In this document: positions 44,263 through 52,688 of the stretch, piece by piece | Numbering within the stretch: position 1 is the first letter of the stretch | Layout: each line of letters opens with the position of its first letter | NCBI RefSeq assembly: GCF_004912155.1 | Contig: NZ_STGX01000011.1 | Coordinates: 1 to 64,000, forward strand | Length of the DNA stretch: 64,000 nucleotides | From: Glycomyces paridis | Lineage (GTDB): Bacteria; Actinomycetota; Actinomycetes; Mycobacteriales; Micromonosporaceae | Reading direction: 5' to 3' | Notes under the pieces: generated by a model | What the model saw: the letters and a program-made list of their open reading frames with translations, nothing else | What the model was told of the DNA's origin: nothing | Databases searched by the model: none | Program-made: the position numbers and the translations under genes

Positions 44263-45873
44263 TTAAGGCAGCGGTTCGAGTCGGGTCGGGTCCACGACGC
44301 CCCAGTAGGCGGCCTTGGCCTGGAGGCGGTCGTCGAAGAGCAGCGGTGCCTCGTGGGGGCGCGAGACCGGCCAGGTCCGCAGCCACGAGACGGCGTCGTA
44401 GAGGCCCCACATGGTCACCGACTCCAGGTCGCAGGCGCGGTCGCGCAGGACCTCGAAGAGCTCCTTGTAGTACCAGCCGAGGGCGATGAGGCGCTCGGGC
44501 GGCGTCGCGGGCAGGCTCTCCTCCATGTGGTCGGAGACGGAGACGTCGAGTTCGGTGACGGCCTGGAGCACCCTGAGGCGCTTGAACGCGTCGATGGTCT
44601 CGCCGAGGAGCTGCGGGTCGCGCTTGTAGTCGACGTGGGCCTGGTGGCCGACGCCGTCGATGGGCACCCGCTTGCGCTTGAGGTCCTGCACGAGGTTGTA
44701 GACGGCCTCGCGCTTGTCGGGGAACTCGGTGTTGTAGTCGTTGAGGAAGAGCTTGACCTTGCGCGGGAAGGCCTTGCGGGCGATCTTGAAGGCCTCGGCG
44801 ATGTAGGAGCCGCCGCCGAAGACCTCGTACCAGCGCGAGCGGCGCAGGCCGTCGGTCTGCTCGGGGTCGACCACTTCGTTGACGACGTCCCAGGCCCACA
44901 CGCGGTCGCCGTAGTGGACGGCGAGGGCTTCGGCGTGGGTCTTGAGTCGGGCGAGCAGGAGCGCCCGGTGCTCGGGCGTGCTCTGGAGCGGGTTCCCTTC
45001 GGCGTCGTTGAACCACCATGCGGGGGTCTGGTTGTGCCACAGGAGGGTGTGGCCCCAGACCTTCATCCCGTTGGCCTCGGCGAAGCCGACGATCTGGTCG
45101 GCCCTGGTGAAGTCGAAGACGCCCTCGGTGGGCTGGATCGCGTCGGGTTTCATCTGGTTGCCGGTGGTGACCTGCGCGAAGTGCCTGGCGAGGAGTTCGG
45201 CGGGTTTGCCGACGACTTCGAGGGGCTCGACGGCGCAGCCGATCGGGAAGTCGTCTGCGAGGACGTCCTTGAGCGGCGGGAGGTCCTGGATCTCGGGTTC
45301 GACGATCCTGGTGAGCGTGAAGGCGTCCAGGAGGATCGGGGTGAGGCTGGAGGCGGATTCGACGTAGAACTGGAGTCGGTCGGCGGGGGCGCTGATCGAG
45401 TAGGTGCCGGTGAACTCGGTCCAGGCCTCGGCGGTGACGGCGGTGTTCCATTTGACGGTGTCGTAGCTGGAGGTCCCGCCCGCGTCGCGCTGCACGGAGG
45501 TGCGCAGGTCGGCGGCCTCGGTGCCCGAGGGCAGGCGCAGGAGCACCCGCAGCTGGTAGCGGACGCCGACCTCGATGTGGGCGGTGATGTCGATAGCCGC
45601 CCCGTTCCAGGTGGCGGTGCGGCCTTCGACGAGGAGGTTGGCCTCGGCGTTGACCGAGACGGCGGCGGCGCCGCGTCCGGTCCAGCCTTCGGTGGTGCCC
45701 GAGGAGAAGTCGGTCGCCAGGAGCAGGTCGTCGGCGTGTGCCGGGCTCGCGGCGAGGGCGATGAGGCCCGCGGGGAGGACGGTCGCGCTCGCGGCGAGCG
45801 AGGCGGCCGAGAGGATCGCGCGGCGGCTGGGGCCGCCGCGGGGTTCGATGGGTTGCGTTGGGGGGGAGGCCAT
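44263..45873 (-). CDS. secreted endo-1,4-beta-xylanase, CBM-like module plus GH10
   Basis: This 536-residue exported xylanase has a Tat-type signal (SRRAILSAAS, residues 16-25, cleavage near AHA-DD at residue 47). A beta-sandwich CBM4/9/22-like carbohydrate-binding module follows (about 48-190), then a GH10 barrel (about 200-535). Acid/base is Glu333 in WDVVNE and nucleophile is Glu441 in VTELDV. The domain order is opposite to the other xylanase in the window (GH10 then CBM2). The ATG at 45873 has AGGAG six bases upstream. A CCGAAA-G-TTTCGG operator lies just downstream of its promoter. Confidence 0.93.
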   Translation of the reverse strand: MASPPTQPIEPRGGPSRRAILSAASLAASATVLPAGLIALAASPAHADDLLLATDFSSGTTEGWTGRGAAAVSVNAEANLLVEGRTATWNGAAIDITAHIEVGVRYQLRVLLRLPSGTEAADLRTSVQRDAGGTSSYDTVKWNTAVTAEAWTEFTGTYSISAPADRLQFYVESASSLTPILLDAFTLTRIVEPEIQDLPPLKDVLADDFPIGCAVEPLEVVGKPAELLARHFAQVTTGNQMKPDAIQPTEGVFDFTRADQIVGFAEANGMKVWGHTLLWHNQTPAWWFNDAEGNPLQSTPEHRALLLARLKTHAEALAVHYGDRVWAWDVVNEVVDPEQTDGLRRSRWYEVFGGGSYIAEAFKIARKAFPRKVKLFLNDYNTEFPDKREAVYNLVQDLKRKRVPIDGVGHQAHVDYKRDPQLLGETIDAFKRLRVLQAVTELDVSVSDHMEESLPATPPERLIALGWYYKELFEVLRDRACDLESVTMWGLYDAVSWLRTWPVSRPHEAPLLFDDRLQAKAAYWGVVDPTRLEPLP

Positions 45874-45945
45874 GTCGGCTCCTTCGCGTCGTGAGGGTAC
45901 GGCGCGGTCGGCGGGGGTCGGGGGTGCCGGCCGCGACCATTCGAA

Positions 45946-46011
45946 CCGAAAGTTTCGGAAACTTCCATTCAAAGTATTGATATGTTACGATCATCGCGTC
46001 GGCGCTGTCAA
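45946..46011 (-). promoter_or_regulatory. xylanase promoter with CCGAAA-G-TTTCGG operator
   Basis: On the minus strand: -35 TTGACA (46011-46006), an 18-base spacer and -10 TAACAT (45987-45982). The perfect palindrome CCGAAA-G-TTTCGG (45946-45958) lies about 20 bases past the expected transcription start, with GGAA-AC-TTCC (45957-45966) overlapping it. CGAAA/TTTCG palindromes are known in actinomycete xylanase promoters as sites of LacI-type repressors. Confidence 0.75.
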
Positions 46012-46065
46012 GGCGGCGACCTACCACTGTGGCGGAGATGTGAGGGGCTCTGCCGCAAGAAGAAA

Positions 46066-46091
46066 GGGGGCCGGCTGAAAAGCCGGCCCCC
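46066..46091 (-). terminator. terminator after bfr
   Basis: An 11-bp perfect stem (46066-46076 with 46081-46091) with a GAAA loop. On the minus strand it is followed by a T-rich stretch. Confidence 0.85.
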
Positions 46092-46107
46092 GCCTTCGTC
46101 TCTCAGG

Positions 46108-46590
46108 CTACTCGCCCTCGGGCTGCTCGATGAGGGTCTGGATGTAGAGCGCCTCGCCGATCTTGGCGATGAGGTCCAACTGCGTGTCCAGGTAGTCGAT
46201 GTGGTGCTCCTCGTCCTTGAGGATGCCTTCGAAGAGGTCCCGCGAGACGTAGTCCTTGACCGACTCCATGTGCTCGATGCCCCGCTTGAGGCGGTCGATC
46301 GCCTCGACCTCGACCTCGCGGTCGCAGCGGAAGACCTCTTCGACCGAGGAGCCGATCCGCAGCGGGAAGAGCCGCTGGTAGTTCGGCATGCCGTCGAGGA
46401 ACAGGATGCGGTCGGTGAGGATCTCGGCGTGGCGCATCTCGTCCATCGACTCGGACCTGGTGTACTTCGCCAGCTTCGTGTAGCCCCAGTTCTCCTGCAT
46501 CTTCGCGTGCAGGAAGTACTGGTTGATCGCGGTGAGCTCCGCGGTCAGCTGCTCGTTGAGGAATTCGATGACCTTCTTGTCGCCCTGCAT
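46108..46590 (-). CDS. bfr: bacterioferritin
   Basis: The 160-residue iron-storage protein has all ferroxidase ligands at canonical positions: Glu18, Glu51, His54, Glu94, Glu127 and His130. The heme-ligating Met52 is also present. It forms a 24-mer that stores iron as a ferric mineral. The ATG at 46590 has AGGA upstream; the longer frame is not conserved. The upstream region has iron-box-like palindromes, and the Bfd partner gene lies next upstream on the same strand, so both are probably iron-controlled. Confidence 0.97.
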   Translation of the reverse strand: MQGDKKVIEFLNEQLTAELTAINQYFLHAKMQENWGYTKLAKYTRSESMDEMRHAEILTDRILFLDGMPNYQRLFPLRIGSSVEEVFRCDREVEVEAIDRLKRGIEHMESVKDYVSRDLFEGILKDEEHHIDYLDTQLDLIAKIGEALYIQTLIEQPEGE

Positions 46591-46688
46591 GGATTCCGTC
46601 CTTCCCGGTCCGTAGATCGCCGGTCCCGTGGCCGACGGTCCCACACTAGGTCCAGGTCGGGGCCCATTTCCAGCCAGGAATGCCTAAA

Positions 46689-46707
46689 ATAGGACAACCT
46701 ATCCTAA
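46689..46707 (-). promoter_or_regulatory. iron box upstream of bfr
   Basis: On the minus strand TTAGGATAGGTTGTCCTAT matches 14 of 19 bases of the IdeR/DmdR consensus TTAGGTTAGGCTAACCTAA. A second related word, TTTAGGTTGTCCT, lies immediately upstream (46725-46713). It is 100 bases before the bfr start. Confidence 0.6.
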
Positions 46708-46750
46708 GGGAGGACAACCTAAAGCACCGGGCAAATCCCGATAAGAGGGC

Positions 46751-46936
46751 TCAAGCCGCCGCCGGAACGGCATCGGTGAAATAGGTCTCGATCATGTCGA
46801 CCAGGCGCTCATGGCAGGTGCCGCAGCTCGTGCCGGCGTCGCAGGCCTCGCCGATGGCCTCTTCGGTGCGCGCGCCCGCGCTGATGCAGTCACGGACTTC
46901 GCTCTCGTGGACCGCGTGGCAGATGCAGGCGTACAC
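46751..46936 (-). CDS. bfd: bacterioferritin-associated ferredoxin
   Basis: The 61-residue 2Fe-2S protein has Cys4, Cys6, Cys38 and Cys41 (VYACICH and SCGTCH), the spacing of Bfd. Bfd donates electrons to bacterioferritin to release stored iron. The GTG at 46936 has GGAGG seven bases upstream and gives the family's normal length. It lies upstream of bfr on the same strand with its own iron box. Confidence 0.93.
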   Translation of the reverse strand: MYACICHAVHESEVRDCISAGARTEEAIGEACDAGTSCGTCHERLVDMIETYFTDAVPAAA

Positions 46937-46970
46937 GCACCGACCTCCGGACTGGTTAGGCTCGACTAAA

Positions 46971-46989
46971 GAAGGTATGCCTAACCTAC
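46971..46989 (-). promoter_or_regulatory. iron box upstream of bfd
   Basis: On the minus strand GTAGGTTAGGCATACCTTC matches 14 of 19 bases of the IdeR/DmdR consensus. A further inverted repeat, TTAG/CTAA, follows at 46956-46968. It lies 35 bases before the bfd start. Confidence 0.6.
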
Positions 46990-47074
46990 CTTCGGGCCGG
47001 GCCGCCCGCAACCCCCGTTCCGGTGGACCGCCCGCGCCCGTTCGGGCGACCCGCGACCCACCGGCCCGTACCGA

Positions 47075-48085
<1,011 letters not shown>

Positions 48086-48119
48086 GCTCCGACCTTAACG
48101 CGAAGCGCTTGCCGTGCGA

Positions 48120-49130
48120 CTAGTAGGCGTCGGCGCCGTTGCCGATGCCGAGCACCGGGAGGTACATGCGCTCGCCGTCGGCGGTGAAGCCGTCGTAGAC
48201 GATGTCGAAGAGGTCCTGGATGCCGAAGGCCCGCAGGGCGTCGACCATCATGTGGGCGGCCTGGCTGGTGGCGGTGCGGTCGGTCGAGTTGAAGCTGCGC
48301 GACCAGTTCGGCTGCGCGCCGCTGGGGGCGCGGAAGCCCATGCCCGGCAGGTTCGACAGGCCCGAGCGCCAGGCGCCGTTGACCGCGGCGCTGGCCTCCA
48401 CGCGCAGTCCCCCGTCGACGAACGCGGCCACGTAGCGGGCCGACCAGTCGCCGGTGCGCAGCAGGACCGTCCCGGAGGTGTCGACCACGGGGACGTCGGC
48501 GGCCATGTCCGTCAGGAGCGAGGAGAGGCGCTCGGTGAACTCGCCGATGTCGGTGCAGTTGGGCTCGGGCGGGTGCTGGGAGGCGCGGGCGTAGGCGGCC
48601 CAGCCGGACACGTCGCCCTTGCCGACGGCGTGGGCCTCCAGCTGCTCGAACAGCTCGGGCGAGAGCAGGCGCAGGGTGACGCCGCCGTGGAAGCGGCGCA
48701 GGTGCAGCTCGAAGAGCAGGCCGTCGCGGTACCAGCGGACCCACGGGCCGCCGTCGCCGCCGCGCACCTCGGGGGCGCCGAGCTCGTTCATCATGGTGCG
48801 CAGGACTTCGCGGAAGATGAGCGTGCGGTGGTTCTCGCCCTGGCGGCCGCGCTCGGCAGAGCGCAGGACCATGACCTCGATGGAGTAGAAGTCGGCGCGG
48901 CCGGTGACGGGGGTCTGGGGCGGGATGGAGTCGGCGATGGCGTTGCCGGTGTCGTAGCCGGTCTCGGCGCGCCACATGCCGATGTCGACCTCGGCGGAGC
49001 GGACCTGCCAGCCGAGGTCGGTCATGCCGCGCTGGAGGTCGGCCTTGTTCCAGCGGCCGAAGTCCGTCTTTCTGGCACGGCGGAGCAGGTCGACGAGCTG
49101 CGCTTCACTGATCCGATGTGTGCCGAGCAT
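48120..49130 (-). CDS. uncharacterised protein, DUF6301-like
   Basis: The soluble protein of about 336 residues has no signal peptide or membrane segment. The first half (DLGWQVRSAEVDIGMWRAETGYDTGN, GAPEVRGGDGGPWVRWYRDGLLFELHL) resembles DUF6301-type proteins found in multicopy in some actinomycetes. The second half is not recognised. ATG at 49130 is used; TTG at 49145 is an alternative, and neither has a clear ribosome site. The function is unknown. Confidence 0.6.
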   Translation of the reverse strand: MLGTHRISEAQLVDLLRRARKTDFGRWNKADLQRGMTDLGWQVRSAEVDIGMWRAETGYDTGNAIADSIPPQTPVTGRADFYSIEVMVLRSAERGRQGENHRTLIFREVLRTMMNELGAPEVRGGDGGPWVRWYRDGLLFELHLRRFHGGVTLRLLSPELFEQLEAHAVGKGDVSGWAAYARASQHPPEPNCTDIGEFTERLSSLLTDMAADVPVVDTSGTVLLRTGDWSARYVAAFVDGGLRVEASAAVNGAWRSGLSNLPGMGFRAPSGAQPNWSRSFNSTDRTATSQAAHMMVDALRAFGIQDLFDIVYDGFTADGERMYLPVLGIGNGADAY

Positions 49131-49243
49131 CCGGTACCGTGCCAATCCGTCCGTAGATGGGGCTGCGGGCCTGACGCCCGGCGTGCCACTGCGGTTAGGG
49201 TAGCCTTGCCTTCCGTAACGGGTTGAGAGGTAAGGGTCGGGAG

Positions 49244-49921
49244 TTGTCCGATACTGTGCGGCAAGACACGCTCGTCAGCCTACTAGGCGGCAGGCGCGGC
49301 GCCTTCGACGCCACCGCCCCGCTGGTGGTGTTCATCCTCACCTGGCTGCTGACCGGCGACTCGATCGCCTGGGCCGCAGGGGCCTCGGTGGCGTCGGCGG
49401 CCCTCATCGCCGCCGTCCGCCTCGCCCGCCGCGAGCAGCCCCGCGCGGTCGTCCTGGGCCTCCTCAGCGTCGCCGTCGCGGCCGCCCTCGTCCTCTACAC
49501 CGGACGCGCCCAGGACATCCTCCTCCCCCGCATCGCCGTCAACGCCGCCAGCGCCCTCGTCTGGGCCGGCTTCATCGTCTTCCGCCGCCCCCTCCTCGGC
49601 CTCATCGTCGGCGGCCTCCTCGGCCAGCGCACCCGCTGGCGCCTCGACCCCGACCTCCTCCGCGCCTACTCCGCCGCCTCCTGGGCCTGGGTCGCCATGT
49701 ACGCCCTCCGCGTCGCCGTCCTCACCCCGTTCTGGAACAGCGACTCCGACGACCTCGCCGTGGTCGGCGGAGGCGTGGCCCAGATCCTCCTCTCCTGGCC
49801 CCTCCTCGTCCTCTGCCTCGCCGTCAGCGGCTCCATCATCAAACTCGTCCTCCCCAAGGACCACCCCGGCCTGAGGCACCCGGTCCTCCTCGCAACCGAG
49901 GCCGAGCGAACCGCACCGTAG
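49244..49921 (+). CDS. DUF3159 family membrane protein
   Basis: The 225-residue protein has about six membrane helices and the DUF3159 opening pattern SLLGGRRGAFDATAPLVVFILTW. FWNSDSDDLAVVGGG follows near the C-terminus. The family is restricted to actinobacteria and is often found near RNA-modification or deoxynucleotide genes; its function is unknown. The TTG at 49244 has AAGGG seven bases upstream, whereas the upstream TTG at 49223 lacks a site. A partial iron-box-like word lies at 49195-49213. Confidence 0.8.
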   Translation: MSDTVRQDTLVSLLGGRRGAFDATAPLVVFILTWLLTGDSIAWAAGASVASAALIAAVRLARREQPRAVVLGLLSVAVAAALVLYTGRAQDILLPRIAVNAASALVWAGFIVFRRPLLGLIVGGLLGQRTRWRLDPDLLRAYSAASWAWVAMYALRVAVLTPFWNSDSDDLAVVGGGVAQILLSWPLLVLCLAVSGSIIKLVLPKDHPGLRHPVLLATEAERTAP

Positions 49922-49997
49922 ACCCCAAGCGCCCCAGCAAGTCTCGAATCCCTGTCGGAAAAGCGACACGCCGCGTTCCGATGCCGGGAATTTCCTT

Positions 49998-50012
49998 GTG
50001 TGTAGTTCACAC
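49998..50012 (+). promoter_or_regulatory. palindrome before the Crp/Fnr gene
   Basis: GTGTG-TAGTT-CACAC is perfect in its arms and lies 8 bases before the start codon. It resembles a Crp half-site pair (TGTG/CACA), but the spacing is shorter than the canonical TGTG-N8-CACA. Autoregulation is plausible. Confidence 0.5.
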
Positions 50013-50020
50013 TTAAGAAC

Positions 50021-50698
50021 ATGCCGGATCCCACACAGTCGAATGGATTCCTCACACAAGAGGAACTCGACCTCCTCCTGCCCGGCGCCCACCGGGTCAG
50101 GTATCCGGCCGGCACCGAACTGGTGCGGGAGGGGGACGCGTCGGACTTCGTCCTGTACCTCCGCCGCGGCCACGTGAAGGCGCTCACCGGCGACCCGAAG
50201 TCGATCGTCTACATCTGCAAGCCCGGCGGGATCATCGGCGAGATCGCGGCGATCCGCGGCGTACCCCGCACCGCGGACATGGTCGCGATGAACGAAGTCG
50301 AGGCCGACCTCATCCCCGGGGACATGTGGTGGGAGTTCGTCCTGACGAACAGGCGCGTCACCGAAGCCGTGATGCGGCACCTGGCCGCGCGAATCATCGC
50401 CAAGGAGATCCCGCGAAACGAGTCGGTGACCAGCAGCGAGAACAAGATCGCCAAAGGCCTGCTGCGACTGGTGGACGCAGGAATCGGTGAAGAGGCGTCG
50501 GACGGCCTGCACATATCGGGGGTCACACAACGGGACCTGGGATCGATCAGCGGCCTGTCCCGCGAGTCGGCGTCGGCGGTCCTCGGCCGGCTCCGCGCCG
50601 ACGGCGTCCTCACGACAGGGCGCGGCAACCTCACCATCCACGACCTGAAGGCGATCGAGACCCTGTCGAAGCGCGACCGACCGCCGTTAAGGCGGTGA
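50021..50698 (+). CDS. Crp/Fnr-family cyclic-nucleotide-binding regulator
   Basis: The 225-residue protein has an N-terminal cyclic-nucleotide-binding beta-barrel (about residues 12-120). Its phosphate-cassette-like segment IIGEIAAIRGVPRTADMVA contains Gly73-Glu74 and Arg83-Thr84. A dimerisation helix and a C-terminal Crp-type winged helix follow (about 165-215; TQRDLGSISGLSRESASAVLGRL). The pocket keeps the Gly-Glu and Arg expected for a cyclic nucleotide, though the ligand is unproven. It starts a same-strand cluster with a membrane microprotein, a nucleotidyltransferase-like gene and a PycTM-like gene. Confidence 0.9.
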   Translation: MPDPTQSNGFLTQEELDLLLPGAHRVRYPAGTELVREGDASDFVLYLRRGHVKALTGDPKSIVYICKPGGIIGEIAAIRGVPRTADMVAMNEVEADLIPGDMWWEFVLTNRRVTEAVMRHLAARIIAKEIPRNESVTSSENKIAKGLLRLVDAGIGEEASDGLHISGVTQRDLGSISGLSRESASAVLGRLRADGVLTTGRGNLTIHDLKAIETLSKRDRPPLRR

Positions 50699-50928
50699 CC
50701 GCCATGCTCCCCGTCGAATGGGGTCCGGCGGCGATGTTCGCACTCGTCGCGACTCCCCTCACCATCGTGCTGCGCGCCTGGATCAGGCATCGCAGCGACA
50801 TGTTCCGCGAGCGCGCGAAAACCGAACGCCAGCGACTCGCCCTGAGAAGTACCGTGCCCGCCGAGCGCCCGGACATCCTGCGCGCGCTGCGAGACCTGGA
50901 TTCGCCACCCGACCGCGGCGAGGAATGA
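50695..50928 (+). CDS. membrane microprotein overlapping the Crp gene
   Basis: The 77-residue protein has one N-terminal membrane helix (about residues 10-27) and a basic, then acidic cytoplasmic tail with VPAERPDILRALRDL. The GTG at 50695 overlaps the Crp stop by four bases (GTGA), so it is translationally coupled. No named family is recognised. Coupling with the cyclic-nucleotide regulator suggests a membrane partner in the same signalling unit. Confidence 0.75.
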   Translation: MTAMLPVEWGPAAMFALVATPLTIVLRAWIRHRSDMFRERAKTERQRLALRSTVPAERPDILRALRDLDSPPDRGEE

Positions 50929-50970
50929 GCCGCGGACACATTTGCCCGAAAGCATTGGAAAGGTCCCGCC

Positions 50971-51489
50971 GTGGCGGATGCCCGCAGGATGACTCATGAC
51001 GGCGCCCAACTCATCGGATTGGTCTGGAGACTGGTCAGGGAAGGCGTCTTCAACCGGGACGATTTCGTGATCACTGGAAGCGCCCGAATGCTCGCGACCG
51101 GACATCGAAGACGGCTCTCGGACATCGACATCGTGGCCCGCGGCGAAACCTGGAGGCGGACCGTGGAGCTGGTGCGGTTCGGCCAGGGTTACACCGAGCG
51201 AACGGCGATAAGCGGGGCGAAGGTGGTCCGGCTCTGCGAAGGCATGGTGGAGGTCTGCGACCACTGGTTCATGCCCGAATCCGACACTGACGAACTCATC
51301 GACCGCGCTGACGACATCGAGGGATTGCGGTACATGTCGCTTCAGGACCTGAAGGCGTACAAGGAGCACCTCGACCGTCCGAAGGACCGCATCGACCTCG
51401 CCCTGCTCGAACGCAGGACCCGGCCCGCCGCCGCAACCCTGCCGACCTGCGCGCTCCCGGAGCGAGGCAATCAGCTCGTAGGAGTCTGA
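50971..51489 (+). CDS. minimal nucleotidyltransferase-like protein
   Basis: The 172-residue protein has a pol-beta-type nucleotidyltransferase signature: Gly36-Ser37 in ITGSARML, then Asp51-x-Asp53 in LSDIDIV. A possible third acidic residue lies in VEVCDHW (Asp97). The C-terminal SLQDLKAYKEHLDRPKDRIDLALLE resembles the helical end of AbiEii/MNT-type proteins. It is too short for a CD-NTase cyclase. GTG at 50971 has AAAGG seven bases upstream. The function is unknown; candidates are an antitoxin-like AMPylase or a small NTase supplying or modifying a signal. Confidence 0.7.
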   Translation: MADARRMTHDGAQLIGLVWRLVREGVFNRDDFVITGSARMLATGHRRRLSDIDIVARGETWRRTVELVRFGQGYTERTAISGAKVVRLCEGMVEVCDHWFMPESDTDELIDRADDIEGLRYMSLQDLKAYKEHLDRPKDRIDLALLERRTRPAAATLPTCALPERGNQLVGV

Positions 51490-51553
51490 GCGGCGCAACT
51501 CGACCCCAAAATCCCGACACTTTCTGCGATACTGTTCGGAGGCAACGGGATCC

Positions 51554-52066
51554 ATGGAGGTCAACATAGAGCAGGCGCATTCGAAGACCGTTGAGACGGC
51601 ACTTCACGAGATCCATCGGCAGGCCGACGGCTCCCGACACATGATCTCCAACGCCGATACGAAGGCGTCGCTCCTGGCAGCAGGAACTACGCCGCTCGCT
51701 GGGCTCCTACTCGCGGCGCCTTCGTTAACGGGTTCGTCGGACACCGCCAGCACCCTTGCATGGGCTGGCGCAACCTTCATGTTGGCAGGCATCGGATGTC
51801 TGGGAGCGGTGGTTTGGCCTCGCCTGCCAGCTGGTGACACCGGCATTCGCGCGAGTGCCAACCAGCCCCCCGAGGTGGTTGCGCAGAGGATCCTCAAAAA
51901 CTACGGCGACTCAAAAATGCTCCTGGCGGCCAGCGCTAAAGAGCTCAGCGTGCTGTCGACGCTCGCTCTCATAAAGTTCAAACGGTTGCGAGCGGCCATG
52001 GTGTGCTTCGCGATCGCCGCCGTGCTCATGCTGGCGACCGCGATCGCGTTCGCGCTCTCCGGCTGA
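51554..52066 (+). CDS. PycTM-like (DUF5706-type) membrane protein
   Basis: The 170-residue protein has a short amphipathic N-terminal helix, the motif SNADTKASLL (about residues 32-41), and hydrophobic segments at about 40-56, 65-88 and 147-168. LSVLSTLALIKFKRLRAAM precedes the last helix. The AD-x-KA motif before the first helix and the L-x-x-K-(F/Y)-x-x-L-R segment before the last are features of the Pycsar effector PycTM family, which damages the membrane on binding cyclic nucleotides. GC is slightly below its neighbours. A GATACT box at 51528-51533 may give it its own promoter. The assignment is from motif pattern only. Confidence 0.6.
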   Translation: MEVNIEQAHSKTVETALHEIHRQADGSRHMISNADTKASLLAAGTTPLAGLLLAAPSLTGSSDTASTLAWAGATFMLAGIGCLGAVVWPRLPAGDTGIRASANQPPEVVAQRILKNYGDSKMLLAASAKELSVLSTLALIKFKRLRAAMVCFAIAAVLMLATAIAFALSG

Positions 52067-52076
52067 GGGGAGATCG

Positions 52077-52643
52077 GTGTTCAGGGTTGAGTGGGTGCAT
52101 CCCGGGGTCAGGGCTGCGGAAGAGGCCGAGGAGCTGTTCGAGGACTTCATGACCTCGTATGCGGCTGGTGGACCGTGTGAGTTCACGACGCTTTACTGGG
52201 CCGCGAGGGCTCTGGAGAATTCGTATGTCGTGGGCAGGATCTCGGGGTTTCCCTCCGGCGAGGTGGAGTTGTGGGACTCGGACGTCGTCGACATGCTCAT
52301 GTCGGTCGAACAGGCGCTGGAAGCGTTGCGGTCCTGCGGGGACGGGCGGTTGGAGTTGTACTGCCAGAGCGCGGGAAAGGACATCGTGGTGCTCGGCGGC
52401 GCGGAGGAGGTCGAGTTGTATCTCGTACCGAGCTTCGAGCTGCTCGGCGTTGAGGGGGAGAGTTTGCGCGAGCGGCTGAGCAGGTCTGGCTTTCCGCGTG
52501 TTAGTTGCGGGCGTGAGTATCTCATCGATCATCTCGGCGAGGTCTGTAGCAAATTCGCTCGGGCCGCCGTCGCCGTCGATCCCCGGTTGGCGGGGCATGA
52601 GCCGGTTCGGCGGTGGCTGGTGGGGGTTGGCGGGATGGAATAG
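52077..52643 (+). CDS. hypothetical protein downstream of the PycTM-like gene
   Basis: The 188-residue acidic soluble protein starts at GTG 52077 with GGGGAG just upstream, ten bases after the preceding stop. It has predicted mixed alpha/beta structure and no recognised motif. Codon use (GTTGAG, TATGTC, TTGTAT) is less GC-biased than the surrounding core genes, suggesting later acquisition. Its position makes it the last gene of the Crp/NTase/PycTM-like cluster. An immunity or accessory role is possible but has no direct support. Confidence 0.65.
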   Translation: MFRVEWVHPGVRAAEEAEELFEDFMTSYAAGGPCEFTTLYWAARALENSYVVGRISGFPSGEVELWDSDVVDMLMSVEQALEALRSCGDGRLELYCQSAGKDIVVLGGAEEVELYLVPSFELLGVEGESLRERLSRSGFPRVSCGREYLIDHLGEVCSKFARAAVAVDPRLAGHEPVRRWLVGVGGME

Positions 52644-52688
52644 GATTTCGCGTTGTAAGTGATGGCGCGAGGTTATGGCGGTGGTGGA

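Noticed and set aside
48101-48112. AAGCGCTT as a LacI-type operator
   Set aside because: It lies at the 3' end of a gene between same-strand genes with no promoter; eight bases is not enough on its own.
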